Source: a virus
DNA length: 52,414 bases
Direction: 5' to 3' (one strand)
IMG/VR virus record: IMGVR_UViG_3300046313_000852
Coordinates: 1 to 52,414 of that record
Shown: in pieces, positions 38,434 through 46,076 of the stretch
Layout: the number at the start of each line of letters is the position of its first letter
How positions within the stretch are numbered: the stretch's first letter is position 1
The notes under the pieces: generated by a model
What the model was told of the DNA's origin: nothing
Databases searched by the model: none
Seen by the model: the letters and a program-made list of their open reading frames with translations, nothing else
Program-made: the position numbers and the translations under genes

Positions 38434-38612
38434 TTAGATCTAAGTGTGCTCCCGTTACAAACCATAGGTGAGTTGAGGCCTGGCGTAGTGCACACTTAGA
38501 TCTAATCACTCAGGGTTGAGAGAAACAAATTGTATTAACGGGAGGAATGAGGCGTCAGCGACCACTCATATTACCAACTCACAAATTAATACAAAGCGCT
38601 TCACGCCCTGAG
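38434..38612. ncRNA. Candidate pseudoknotted RNA
   Basis: No gene is present, yet complementary segments are dense. TTAGATCTAAGTGTGC pairs with GCACACTTAGATCTAA (16 bp, 38434-38449 and 38490-38505). CTCAGGG pairs with CCCTGAG (38509 and 38606). TTGTATTAA pairs with TTAATACAA (38530 and 38586), and ATGAG with CTCAT. Two segments of the first loop, TCCCGTTA (38450) and GTGAGTTG (38468), pair with TAACGGGA (38536) and CAACTCAC (38575), which crosses as an H-type pseudoknot. Strand is unknown. Confidence 0.55.
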
Positions 38613-38693
38613 CAATAAGATATTATTTCACACCTATTTGTTAATGATCATTTTTGCTACAGAATTCGATGATTCTGAGTGCACATATAATTG

Positions 38694-38726
38694 AAAAGAG
38701 CCTTGTAAATTACTTGGCTCTTTTTT
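38694..38726. terminator. Bidirectional intrinsic terminator
   Basis: AAAAGAGCC/GGCTCTTTT stem with a T-run on the plus side and an A-run (U on the minus strand). Confidence 0.85.
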
Positions 38727-38758
38727 GTGTTTGTTATAATTTTTGTTATTCTGAATGA

Positions 38759-38887
38759 TCAAATTCTTTTTCGATCACCATAATTTCGATTATCACATAC
38801 ACAGGGAGCATTACTATCCGCCGGTGACCAATAATTGGCTTCCGTCTGGCAATGTTCACTTCCTGTATTATACGAATTCAAAATCAT
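38759..38887 (-). CDS. Possible small early protein (42 aa)
   Basis: MILNSYNTGSEHCQTEANYW... with three Cys, placed between an early promoter and a terminator. The ribosome binding site is weak. Nothing else explains the transcript expected here. Confidence 0.4.
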   Translation of the reverse strand: MILNSYNTGSEHCQTEANYWSPADSNAPCVCDNRNYGDRKRI

Positions 38888-38916
38888 TTCTTGATCTCTT
38901 TATTTGCTATCTGTCT

Positions 38917-38945
38917 ATTATATATGCTTTATTTATATAAGTCAA
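38917..38945 (-). promoter_or_regulatory. Early sigma70 promoter
   Basis: TTGACT, 17-nt spacer, TATAAT. Confidence 0.8.
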
Positions 38946-38967
38946 CAATTATTTTACCAAAATTTTA

Positions 38968-39086
38968 AAAATATTTTCAAATCAAATTTTAGAAAGAACT
39001 TGAACCTCCCATCCAATAGGATAGCAATTGAACGCCGCTCCGACTGCTCTACCAATGAGCTATAAAATTTGATTTGAAAATATTTT
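38968..39086 (-). ncRNA. tRNA-like RNA with 24-bp terminal helix (element 1)
   Basis: A perfect 24-bp inverted repeat brackets a D-arm (TA-GCTC-ATTGGTA-GAGC), an ATCC/GGAT variable hairpin and a T-loop-like GGAGG-TTCAAGT. The inner 7 bp of the repeat occupy the acceptor position. No 7-nt anticodon loop can be drawn. A sigma70-type promoter lies just upstream. Confidence 0.65.
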
Positions 39087-39110
39087 AGATTTTCTAACTA
39101 CTTAGACCCC

Positions 39111-39138
39111 ATTATCGACATTTATTCGAAAATGTCAA
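39111..39138 (-). promoter_or_regulatory. Sigma70-type promoter for element 1
   Basis: TTGACA, 16-nt spacer, GATAAT, between tRNA-like elements 2 and 1. Confidence 0.65.
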
Positions 39139-39156
39139 CGATTATTTTCAAGTTGA

Positions 39157-39333
39157 AAAATAAATTTAGAAAGAGTGAGTAAGGGGAGATCGAACCCCAA
39201 CAACTCTGTGGATTTCTCGATAGGTAATATTACCTCCTATCGTGGCACAGACCCTCAATACTAATTAGGAGTCTACTAATCTATGCCCACACGAAGTTGG
39301 CTGCCTTGCAACCACTCTTTCTGAATTTATTTT
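39157..39333 (-). ncRNA. Large tRNA-like RNA with 21-bp terminal helix (element 2)
   Basis: A 21-bp inverted repeat with one mismatch closes a four-armed fold. The arms are D-like GTTG/CAAC, a long central stem (CGTG..GGCATAGA with TCTGTGCC..CACG), a GATAGG/CCTATC variable hairpin and a T-arm GGGG-TTCGATCT-CCCC. The central arm is about 60 nt, far larger than any anticodon arm. Confidence 0.65.
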
Positions 39334-39346
39334 ATACAAGAATTGC

Positions 39347-39503
39347 ACTAAAATCTGAACACAGTACTCGGTTGGATTTGCGCCAACTACCACCTGATGG
39401 TTACAGGTCGTACTATTCTCATGGGCTTTATAGCTAATATTTCCCACTACCTTTGTACTAGCTCTACTACTTAAGCTATCGTTTACTATGTTCAGATTTT
39501 AAT
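39347..39503 (-). ncRNA. Large tRNA-like RNA with extended terminal helix (element 3)
   Basis: Inverted repeat of about 20 bp with two mismatches, then D-arm GCTT-AAGTAGTA-GAGC, a large central domain, variable hairpin ACCTG-TAACCAT-CAGGT and T-arm GTTGG-CGCAAAT-CCAAC. The T-loop resembles that of the tmRNA in this genome (TGCAAAT). Confidence 0.65.
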
Positions 39504-39523
39504 GTAATCCTCACTTGATATCC

Positions 39524-39551
39524 ATTATCCATGAAACCTCAAGTAAGTCAA
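39524..39551 (-). promoter_or_regulatory. Sigma70-type promoter for elements 3 and 2
   Basis: TTGACT, 16-nt spacer, GATAAT. Confidence 0.65.
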
Positions 39552-39560
39552 CAATTATTT

Positions 39561-39761
39561 TTAATTTACTTTCTGACCAGTGTTGGAGTTGATGCACACA
39601 AATCGGCTGGTATTAGAGTCTCCAACTTTACTAGCCACAAGTAGTGTGGTGCTTGCATTTTTGCAAGCAAGTTCTGATGCATAATTACCTAACACAGCTG
39701 GTGCAGCTAATGGATTGTGGAATGATGCTGCAATGTAAATTAGTGTGTATACGGTCGCCAT
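39561..39761 (-). CDS. Small protein with N-terminal hydrophobic segment (66 aa)
   Basis: MATVYTLIYIAASFHNPLAA, then LGNYASELACKNASTTLL and RFVCINSNTG. It has two Cys and resembles a second gene at 44.1 kb (LGEYASPTACEQAKAQIL, AYICVPTG). Possibly exported and disulphide-bonded. Canonical AAGGAAATTCAAA leader. Confidence 0.7.
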   Translation of the reverse strand: MATVYTLIYIAASFHNPLAAPAVLGNYASELACKNASTTLLVASKVGDSNTSRFVCINSNTGQKVN

Positions 39762-39797
39762 TTTGAATTTCCTTTATTAAACTTGCTCTTAGGGTCT

Positions 39798-39825
39798 ATT
39801 ATACCCCAAATCGGAGTAAGGTCAA
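39798..39825 (-). promoter_or_regulatory. Early sigma70 promoter
   Basis: TTGACC, 16-nt spacer, TATAAT, then AGACCCTAAGAGC. Confidence 0.85.
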
Positions 39826-39864
39826 CAAGTAATTCAAGTTTTTATGGTTTTAATCAAAAAAAGT

Positions 39865-40209
39865 TCAGATATCGTGGTAATCCCAGTTTTCAATACATGA
39901 ACCATATGATTCGATAAAATTATTGTAGGCAGCTTCCGTCGAGGCTTCTACCAACGATTCTAAATCTCCAACCACTTTACCGTACACTAGGTGTGATGCT
40001 TCAAAGTGGTTCACCCACTTGTAATAGTCTTCATGAACTTCCGCGACCACTGTCCATCCAGACACTTCATCATATCCAATACAAACTGGATTAAGCGTAA
40101 TTGCTTCTGTTCTTCTTTGCACACACGAGTTAACTTTAAATGGTAACTCGTCAACGGTAGGGACAATTGGTCTGTTCAAAAACTCGGTTAATGCTTGATT
40201 ATTCATCAT
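39865..40209 (-). CDS. Hypothetical early protein (114 aa)
   Basis: Start at MMNNQALTEFLNRP, with GAAGGA just upstream; this ATG overlaps the stop of the gene before it. Contains CIGYDEVSGWTVVAEVHEDY. No known domain. Confidence 0.65.
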   Translation of the reverse strand: MMNNQALTEFLNRPIVPTVDELPFKVNSCVQRRTEAITLNPVCIGYDEVSGWTVVAEVHEDYYKWVNHFEASHLVYGKVVGDLESLVEASTEAAYNNFIESYGSCIENWDYHDI

Positions 40210-40372
40210 TGATTCCTTCGGAGTACAATCTATCTGCCTCATCGCACGGGTCTTCGTCGAGTGGATTAGTATCAATCATGATGTGCCCGATGTGAATTTT
40301 ACCATCTTCAGTTGCACAGCACGGGTCACCAATGAAGTGTTGGCCAGCGAGTAGCGTTACTTTATTTTTCAT
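40199..40372 (-). CDS. Hypothetical early protein (57 aa)
   Basis: MKNKVTLLAGQHFIGDPCCA..., an acidic small protein ending SEGINDE. Its final ATGATGAATAA overlaps the next start, so the two are coupled. Confidence 0.6.
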   Translation of the reverse strand: MKNKVTLLAGQHFIGDPCCATEDGKIHIGHIMIDTNPLDEDPCDEADRLYSEGINDE

Positions 40373-40385
40373 GTCAAACTTTCAG

Positions 40386-40664
40386 TTACAAAACCGTTGA
40401 TGCGTCGATACAATTGTTGTCTGATTCCAAAAACCAGTGTGCGTCAATTAGTACCCCATTCACAGGAACTCGACTAAGTTTTGTTGAGCTATACAGATTG
40501 ATATTAATATAATGTCTCCAGAAGTCACCACAATCGAGGTATGCTTGTGGTGACCTTGTTATCTCACAAGCATACCGATATGCTGCACCGACAATAGGTG
40601 GTGAACGGTGTACAATATTCCGATACTTGCGCAGTACGTCTGGGTGAGCAGTGTATTTAAACAT
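40386..40664 (-). CDS. Hypothetical protein (92 aa)
   Basis: MFKYTAHPDVLRKYRNIVHR; aromatic-rich, soluble, no domain recognised. Located in an early cassette. Confidence 0.65.
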   Translation of the reverse strand: MFKYTAHPDVLRKYRNIVHRSPPIVGAAYRYACEITRSPQAYLDCGDFWRHYININLYSSTKLSRVPVNGVLIDAHWFLESDNNCIDASTVL

Positions 40665-40677
40665 TATTTTGATCTAC

Positions 40678-40923
40678 TCACATCCAATGGTCATCTACCG
40701 ACCCAAACGCCAGACTGTCGGTTTGCTGAAGTTCGACGAGTGCACACTTAACCACATATCGACCGTGTTGTTCGTCTTGTGTTAGATCAGGGTCTTTCAA
40801 GAAATATTCTACGGCGGCACCTTCTATGAAATCCTGCAACTCTCCATCCAGAACATATCGTTCCTGTAGATGTGGCATCACATATTTCATCGATGTTACT
40901 AATAGTTTCTTTGAATATTTCAT
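40678..40923 (-). CDS. Hypothetical early protein (81 aa)
   Basis: MKYSKKLLVTSMKYVMPHLQ, helical; first gene behind an early promoter. Unknown function. Confidence 0.7.
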   Translation of the reverse strand: MKYSKKLLVTSMKYVMPHLQERYVLDGELQDFIEGAAVEYFLKDPDLTQDEQHGRYVVKCALVELQQTDSLAFGSVDDHWM

Positions 40924-40958
40924 TATAGGCTTTCTATCGTATATTGCTCTTAGGGTCT

Positions 40959-40987
40959 ATTATACCCTAATTCACATCAATGGGCAA
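40959..40987 (-). promoter_or_regulatory. Early sigma70 promoter
   Basis: TTGCCC, 17-nt spacer, TATAAT. Confidence 0.8.
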
Positions 40988-40990
40988 CAG

Positions 40991-41632
40991 TTATTTTGAA
41001 CTTATTTTTCCGTTTGGACTAGCATTTTTGAGCCAGTGTTGATCTGTCTGCACGTGTCCAGCCCTGACGTACTTTGTGACACAAGAGCTGAAGTTCTCGT
41101 AATTGAATGCGCGTGTCGCCCTCACAACAAAACCTTCCTCAATCGCAGTATCAAGATTTGCCGCGAGTTCCTTGAGTGCACTCTCATCATATACACCTCT
41201 ATACAGTTGTTTTGGTGTTGGGAGGGAAAATAGTTCAGCATACATCAGCGTGTCGTCGTATGACAGGCAAGTGTCATCATTCCACACAGACAGCAAATAT
41301 AGGTACCCCTCCAGGTAACCATCTGGATAGTGGATCGAATGTTTGGCATATACATTCTCGCAACACAGCCTGTACCCGATTGGTATATCGTGGGCAATTT
41401 GTGAGTGAATTTTCTTAGCAATATCACGAGTCCAATTAGACACCGAGTCGATCGAACGTGCGTGTAGATACCCATCTGGGTACAGCGTAGTGTTTTCACC
41501 ATCCATTTTCAGTGTCACGACAACTTCAGATCCTATCAGATCCTCCATAGATTGGATGACCTTGTCGTCTGATTGGAGGCCTGGGGAGAATGGTAGGTGG
41601 TACGTTCGAGGGTATTTTGTTCTAGAGGTCAT
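40991..41632 (-). CDS. RNA ligase, Rnl2-like family
   Basis: A 213-residue nucleotidyltransferase. Motif I is TLKMDGENTT with Lys42, motif III CCENVYAKHSIHY, motif IV EEGFVVR and motif V TKYVRAGH. Such short Rnl2-like ligases join or repair RNA, usually sealing nicks in duplex-like RNA. With RNA ligase 1 and the packaged ligase-like protein it is the third ligase fold in this window. Confidence 0.87.
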   Translation of the reverse strand: MTSRTKYPRTYHLPFSPGLQSDDKVIQSMEDLIGSEVVVTLKMDGENTTLYPDGYLHARSIDSVSNWTRDIAKKIHSQIAHDIPIGYRLCCENVYAKHSIHYPDGYLEGYLYLLSVWNDDTCLSYDDTLMYAELFSLPTPKQLYRGVYDESALKELAANLDTAIEEGFVVRATRAFNYENFSSCVTKYVRAGHVQTDQHWLKNASPNGKISSK

Positions 41633-41646
41633 ATAATGGACGGTAA

Positions 41647-42030
41647 TCAGAATGAGTGCGCGGCAATTTTGTACTTTGCAGCGATCTCGATTTTCTTGGC
41701 ATCAGCTCTCGCCAAATCTACCATTTGGGCGGCATAGAATTCCCGTCCACTCTTCACGCCTGAGTTATTAAGCTCCCGTAACTTATTACAGTGCATTAGG
41801 TACTCAGTGCTATTGGTGTATTCCAATTTCGCTGCGGTTTTGATCGCCTCACGAGCGCATGTGATGTTCTGCTTAATTTGAGTGTAGCCTAAGCCTGTAT
41901 GTTTAGTTGCGCATACACGACCGTAATTGAACACTTCACCAGTTCGCTCAACTAGGATCGTGAATTTCAAGCCAGATTTCCCACAGCAACCACAGGTAGT
42001 GATCGAGTCGTCTATTCCTAGTATGTTCAT
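41647..42030 (-). CDS. Cys-cluster hypothetical protein (127 aa)
   Basis: Start at MNILGIDDSITTCGCCGKSG, preceded by AGGTGG. CGCCGK and YGRVCATKHTG look like a treble-clef-type zinc site; the rest is helical (AREAIKTAAKLEY, ARADAKKIEIAAKYK). A recurrent but uncharacterised phage family. Confidence 0.7.
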   Translation of the reverse strand: MNILGIDDSITTCGCCGKSGLKFTILVERTGEVFNYGRVCATKHTGLGYTQIKQNITCAREAIKTAAKLEYTNSTEYLMHCNKLRELNNSGVKSGREFYAAQMVDLARADAKKIEIAAKYKIAAHSF

Positions 42031-42060
42031 GAATCCCACCTTATTTTGTTAGATGATTCA

Positions 42061-42088
42061 ATTATACCCCAATTTCAGATCAGGTCAA
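42061..42088 (-). promoter_or_regulatory. Early sigma70 promoter
   Basis: TTGACC, 16-nt spacer, TATAAT. Confidence 0.8.
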
Positions 42089-42120
42089 CGCACACCGTGC
42101 TTCGTGGCTGACACCACAAT

Positions 42121-42483
42121 CTACGTATAAAATGCGTAATACAACAACCCAATATACGTCAGCGAGTGTAGGAACTGATCTAGTCCAAGCAACCACCAGA
42201 ATTCTCCGTGAGTATTTGGTCCAAATCCATAGTGCGCATTAATATTCATCTTCGCCCAATCAATATGGTAGTGAACAACAAAATCAACCAGAGCAGCAAT
42301 CATTGCGGTACTGAGTGATAGTAGTGAGAAGCAGGCGAGTGTAGTAATACCGTGTAGTCCAGCGTGCAATAATCCACCTGGGTGGAAATATGTACCTTTG
42401 TTACTCCACTGATACTTTGTTTGTATTAGGAAATCAACAACGAAATGTTTAATTACCAGGAGTGTGAGAACTATTAGTATCAT
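42121..42483 (-). CDS. DUF3307-like membrane protein (120 aa)
   Basis: About four transmembrane helices with the DUF3307 hallmarks KHFVVDFLIQTKYQWSNKG and a GGLLHAGLHGITTL segment, plus His/Asp residues in the membrane (FVVHYHIDW). Function of the family is not known. Confidence 0.75.
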   Translation of the reverse strand: MILIVLTLLVIKHFVVDFLIQTKYQWSNKGTYFHPGGLLHAGLHGITTLACFSLLSLSTAMIAALVDFVVHYHIDWAKMNINAHYGFGPNTHGEFWWLLGLDQFLHSLTYIGLLYYAFYT

Positions 42484-42492
42484 ATCAATTCC

Positions 42493-42747
42493 TTATAACA
42501 TAGATGTTGCCTCTTTGATTAGTGCTGGCAAGTATGACCGCTTAATAGCGCCAAATACTTGTTCTGCATCATCTATATCAACATCAAAAGGCATCGAGCG
42601 TTTTAATAATACAGTCCCACCAAGTTCAATGAAAACATCCACTAATCCTACCGAGCGCACGTCGCCATCGGACAGGAATAGTACCTTGTTGTAATCAGTA
42701 ATGTGTGCTGTAATATTGAAGAAATCATGGTCGAATTGTTTAATCAT
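42493..42747 (-). CDS. Hypothetical early protein (84 aa)
   Basis: MIKQFDHDFFNITAHITDYN, a small alpha/beta protein; precedes the DUF3307-like gene by 9 nt. Confidence 0.65.
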   Translation of the reverse strand: MIKQFDHDFFNITAHITDYNKVLFLSDGDVRSVGLVDVFIELGGTVLLKRSMPFDVDIDDAEQVFGAIKRSYLPALIKEATSML

Positions 42748-42761
42748 TTTGGCTCTTAATA

Positions 42762-42977
42762 TTATTCACCTACATCAATATAGAATGGTACATTTACTGT
42801 GAGATTATTGACACGCTGTTGAATCAATTCCTTCGCCTCAATGTGATTACCAGCAACTAACAAATCATATACATCTTCGATTAGTTTTACACAACGCTGC
42901 TTATCAGCCATCACAATTTCCCAATCAGATCGAGGGAGATAATCAGCGGGCACATTGACGTGTTCTGAGAAGTTCAT
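42762..42977 (-). CDS. Hypothetical early protein (71 aa)
   Basis: MNFSEHVNVPADYLPRSDWE; acidic and helical; has the AAGGAAATTCAAA leader typical of early genes here. Confidence 0.7.
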   Translation of the reverse strand: MNFSEHVNVPADYLPRSDWEIVMADKQRCVKLIEDVYDLLVAGNHIEAKELIQQRVNNLTVNVPFYIDVGE

Positions 42978-42988
42978 TTTGAATTTCC

Positions 42989-43420
42989 TTATGAATGGGA
43001 TGGTTCAAAAAACATTTCGATACTATCTGCAATGTCATTAAATGTAAACCTACCAGAATCGTTAATACTCGCTAACGACTGAAAGTCAATCATGTATCCA
43101 GTTTTGTCTCTCATCTTTTTAACAAACTCTTTTTGCTCGTCTGTAGTAGCAACAACATATGGATTTTTTGTCTCATCATTTGGTGTTGGAAACGCATGCG
43201 ATGACCTACATCCAGTAACCTCATCAAAATAATATCCGCAAGTATCATCAAATTTAAACTTAGAAACTTCACATAACACACCAAGGCAACAATGAGAACA
43301 TGTACCGGCTTCTTTATCCGAAGTTCTAAGAAGTACTCTACCTTGAGTATACTCACCTGAGCGCAGACCGAACAGCCAGTTAGTAAATTGCTCTTGTGAT
43401 AAAAATAGTTGCTGTTTCAT
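42989..43420 (-). CDS. CCLGVLC-family phage protein (143 aa)
   Basis: Belongs to a common phage family of unknown function: WLFGLRSGEYTQGRVLLR, CSHCCLGVLCEV, and a C-terminal LASINDSGRFTFNDIADSIE. Cysteines may bind a metal. Canonical early leader. Confidence 0.85.
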   Translation of the reverse strand: MKQQLFLSQEQFTNWLFGLRSGEYTQGRVLLRTSDKEAGTCSHCCLGVLCEVSKFKFDDTCGYYFDEVTGCRSSHAFPTPNDETKNPYVVATTDEQKEFVKKMRDKTGYMIDFQSLASINDSGRFTFNDIADSIEMFFEPSHS

Positions 43421-43450
43421 TTTTGAATTTCCTTCATGATAAATTATTAC

Positions 43451-43525
43451 TGGTGAAACGGGTGGGAGTTGAACCCACTTCCCCCATCTTATGAGGATGG
43501 CGCTCGACCGTTGAGCTTCCGTTTC
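43451..43525 (-). tRNA. tRNA-Met or tRNA-Ile2 (CAU)
   Basis: Anticodon arm CCATC-CTCATAA-GATGG, acceptor GAAACGG/CCGTTTC, T-arm GTGGG-TTCAACT-CCCAC, CCA encoded. The CAU anticodon could be lysidine-modified to read AUA; sequence alone does not decide. Confidence 0.92.
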
Positions 43526-43536
43526 AATATATTAGT

Positions 43537-43611
43537 TGGTCCGGCGTAACGGAATCGAACCGCTATTTGAAGAGTAGAAATCTCCAGTATTATCCATTAT
43601 ACGAACGCCAG
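43537..43611 (-). tRNA. tRNA-Arg (UCU)
   Basis: Anticodon arm GGAGA-TTTCTAC-TCTTC, acceptor CTGGCGT/ACGCCGG, A73, CCA encoded. Confidence 0.92.
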
Positions 43612-43615
43612 ATTA

Positions 43616-43897
43616 TTAAAGATGTTTTAATTTGTATTCTATAGTACCGCTGCACCACTCACGAAACCCCACCATACCCTCCACATTGGCGTTGTGGTGA
43701 ATAATTTTCAATAATCGTTCCATTGATGTAACTCGCTCCTGAAGAACTTCAATTACATCTGCTGCTGTATCCATTACGGTATCGCAACTAATCGCTCGAC
43801 CAGTTTCATAGTCACACACCTGCCCATCACGCAACGATTTTTTGAGGGCTGTCAAGTATTCAGGGCTTGTGATTATGGATTTATATTCAATAGTCAT
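43616..43897 (-). CDS. Hypothetical early protein (93 aa)
   Basis: MTIEYKSIITSPEYLTALKK, helical with DTAADVIEVLQERVTSMERL as a likely coiled coil. Starts 2 nt after the stop of its neighbour. Confidence 0.7.
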   Translation of the reverse strand: MTIEYKSIITSPEYLTALKKSLRDGQVCDYETGRAISCDTVMDTAADVIEVLQERVTSMERLLKIIHHNANVEGMVGFREWCSGTIEYKLKHL

Positions 43898-43899
43898 TA

Positions 43900-44076
43900 T
43901 CAGTTCGCTCCATTGGAAGAAATTTCCTGTACTTCTGCCAGTGCAGTCACATCGAAAGAGTCAGCACCGATGCTGAGATACCCTGTAGACATGTTGCCAT
44001 AACGATCAGCAATTGCTAGCGCCTCGTCGCGGTCCGCGACTGTCACTCGGATAGTTACTGTGATATCAAATTGCAT
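43900..44076 (-). CDS. Hypothetical early protein (58 aa)
   Basis: MQFDITVTIRVTVADRDEAL... with a ferredoxin-like strand-helix pattern; TAAGG 7-8 nt before the ATG and an early promoter just upstream. Confidence 0.65.
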   Translation of the reverse strand: MQFDITVTIRVTVADRDEALAIADRYGNMSTGYLSIGADSFDVTALAEVQEISSNGAN

Positions 44077-44112
44077 ATGTGTACCTTAGTTGAATTGTTT
44101 GTCGATACGGTA

Positions 44113-44141
44113 ATTATCTACCCTAATTTGCAAAAGGTCAA
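44113..44141 (-). promoter_or_regulatory. Early sigma70 promoter
   Basis: TTGACC, 17-nt spacer, GATAAT. Confidence 0.75.
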
Positions 44142-44144
44142 CGG

Positions 44145-44357
44145 TTAATTTTTGTTAATTTTCCCCGTTGGTACGCATATATAAGCGGCGGGAATATATG
44201 TAGGTAGGACGCCCATCATGCGTCCTACAGTAATGTGATTCAAGATTTGCGCTTTAGCTTGTTCACATGCAGTCGGAGATGCGTATTCACCAAGTAGTGT
44301 AGGAGGGCTTGAAGCTGATGCGGCAAAAAGCAAGATTGTCAAAATTGTTGTGGTCAT
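44145..44357 (-). CDS. Small protein with N-terminal hydrophobic segment (70 aa)
   Basis: MTTTILTILLFAASASSPPT could be a signal peptide; LLGEYASPTACEQAKAQIL and YICVPTG match the paralog at 39.6 kb. Two Cys. Confidence 0.7.
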   Translation of the reverse strand: MTTTILTILLFAASASSPPTLLGEYASPTACEQAKAQILNHITVGRMMGVLPTYIPAAYICVPTGKINKN

Positions 44358-44388
44358 GGTATCCTTAGATTGGTTGCGCTTTGGGTCT

Positions 44389-44415
44389 ATTATCCCCTAA
44401 TTTACAAAAGGTTAA
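44389..44415 (-). promoter_or_regulatory. Early sigma70 promoter
   Basis: TTAACC, 15-nt spacer, GATAAT; a weaker member of the family. Confidence 0.65.
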
Positions 44416-44421
44416 CTACTA

Positions 44422-44970
44422 TTATCTCAAAATTAATTTCACATCACCAACGGAGATCCAATGGGTAATATATCCATAACAATCAGTGTCTCCTTCATTA
44501 GCGACAAAGCCATATTCACTAAAGTAATAGTCTGCCACAAATCTACCCCTACCAATGGGTCTGAGGTCGTGAATAGCAAACACCCGTTCGCCATATTTTG
44601 GAGTGCGGGCGATGACATCTACCCACTCAGACATTCTTGATATCAGCGACTCATGTTTCTGCCAGCGTTCAGCGTATTCAGCATTAGTCAACTTTGGTTT
44701 CGGTACATATCCAGTAGTAAGTGGATCATACTCTGGTGTTGTAGAATATGAATCAATTTCCCCTAAAATTAGGTCTGCAATGTCATCACAATCGATGAGT
44801 AGATTACTACCCGCGAAGGATATTTTAGGACCAAATGCTTGAGGCAGGGCGACATAATCTGAATCAGGGTGATCTTCATCCCACCTTTTCAGCAGTTCAG
44901 CCATGCGTACAATTTCTGCGACTAGTGTATCGGACGAGTCGTCGTGGCGTAACGTTGATAGTTTTATCAT
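44422..44970 (-). CDS. Hypothetical protein (182 aa)
   Basis: Soluble alpha/beta protein (MIKLSTLRHDDSSDTLVAEI), with YGERVFAIHDLRPIGRGRF as a likely beta hairpin. Abuts its neighbours in the early operon. No domain recognised. Confidence 0.7.
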   Translation of the reverse strand: MIKLSTLRHDDSSDTLVAEIVRMAELLKRWDEDHPDSDYVALPQAFGPKISFAGSNLLIDCDDIADLILGEIDSYSTTPEYDPLTTGYVPKPKLTNAEYAERWQKHESLISRMSEWVDVIARTPKYGERVFAIHDLRPIGRGRFVADYYFSEYGFVANEGDTDCYGYITHWISVGDVKLILR

Positions 44971-45159
44971 TCATGTGGACTCCTCAAGTTGTCTAAGTTC
45001 ATACTCTTGTAGTTCTAACCAACAAATTTTAGGTTCGTTGAGATTTGCAAACTGATAGAACCAACCAAGCGGGTGGCGCTGTGCACCCAAATATACCAGG
45101 ACTACAGTACTGTTTATATATTTGTAGTTTTTTCCAACTGACATTTGAGATAGGTACAT
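44971..45159 (-). CDS. Hypothetical protein (62 aa)
   Basis: MYLSQMSVGKNYKYINSTVV, aromatic-rich; stop lies directly next to the following ATG. Confidence 0.65.
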   Translation of the reverse strand: MYLSQMSVGKNYKYINSTVVLVYLGAQRHPLGWFYQFANLNEPKICWLELQEYELRQLEEST

Positions 45160-45161
45160 TT

Positions 45162-45488
45162 CTACTCCAATACACTCAAATACAGATCAACATCCCAATA
45201 GTGCTCATTAGCCTCATGCACCAAAATTTCAGCATGCAGCTCATCTACCATTGCCACAAATTTCTTTACATCGGTAAGCTCATCAGTGATTAACCTGGTT
45301 GCACGTTTGGAAAGCGCCCATCGGTCAAATGTTTCATTGCTTTCCGACAATTCAAATTCATTATCACAATTGATCCGCCAATGCCTGTTCTTACCAATAC
45401 CGACATAATCACCATCTCGAATTGGTTCATTATTGTACCGACGTAGATTAGCTGCTTTAAGGAATGACCCTTTGATTTTCTTAATCAT
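45162..45488 (-). CDS. Hypothetical early protein (108 aa)
   Basis: MIKKIKGSFLKAANLRRYNN; basic N-terminus and acidic C-terminus. GGAGTTCAAA leader; overlaps the preceding gene by 4 nt. Confidence 0.7.
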   Translation of the reverse strand: MIKKIKGSFLKAANLRRYNNEPIRDGDYVGIGKNRHWRINCDNEFELSESNETFDRWALSKRATRLITDELTDVKKFVAMVDELHAEILVHEANEHYWDVDLYLSVLE

Positions 45489-45772
45489 TTTGAACTCCAG
45501 TGTACGTGTGTTGCCCAGTCTGGTTTGTTGTGCAGCATAGCAATATTAAATTCTGTAGAGGAATCATCCTGCATTACACTAGAACAAACAATTGTAGATG
45601 GGTCATAGTAAAAATCACCCTCATGTTTGCATGCATAGTGCGGGTCAAGGTCTTCATCCTGATATTCTTCACACTCAAGATCTAAAAGAAAAACTGGAAT
45701 TGGCTCCACCCAACTCGACTCACTCCACTTTGTCAGTGATGCAATGTGATTATCTGGTGCTATTTCGATCAT
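45485..45772 (-). CDS. Hypothetical acidic protein (95 aa)
   Basis: MIEIAPDNHIASLTKWSESS with an acidic LDLECEEYQDEDLDPHYACK stretch. Unknown function. Confidence 0.65.
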   Translation of the reverse strand: MIEIAPDNHIASLTKWSESSWVEPIPVFLLDLECEEYQDEDLDPHYACKHEGDFYYDPSTIVCSSVMQDDSSTEFNIAMLHNKPDWATHVHWSSK

Positions 45773-45781
45773 AATTTACTC

Positions 45782-46057
45782 TCAGATTAATTGTTGTATG
45801 TTGACGACACATCTATGCGAAACCCAGTCATTATATTGGCTGGCTTCTATCACGCCAGATACATGTTGCCCGTCGGGTGTAACATAAACAATCTTTACAC
45901 CGTATGCTGAAAAACTAACACTAACTAATTCATTAGATAACCCACATTGTTTAGCAAAGCCGCCAGTAAACTCAAACATGAATGAATTTTCATTTGCAAA
46001 GATGAATTCTTCGGCGGTTGACAAATAATCTAAAAATTCACCACGTAAACTAGCCAT
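45782..46057 (-). CDS. Hypothetical protein (91 aa)
   Basis: MASLRGEFLDYLSTAEEFIF, followed by alternating strands (VSFSAYGVKIVYVTPDGQHV). First coding gene after the tRNA-like element at 46.1 kb. Confidence 0.65.
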   Translation of the reverse strand: MASLRGEFLDYLSTAEEFIFANENSFMFEFTGGFAKQCGLSNELVSVSFSAYGVKIVYVTPDGQHVSGVIEASQYNDWVSHRCVVNIQQLI

Positions 46058-46076
46058 AATTTAAATCTCCTAATTG

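Noticed and set aside
38434-38505. Inverted repeat as an insertion-sequence end
   Set aside because: Only 40 bases lie between the arms and there is no transposase or target duplication.
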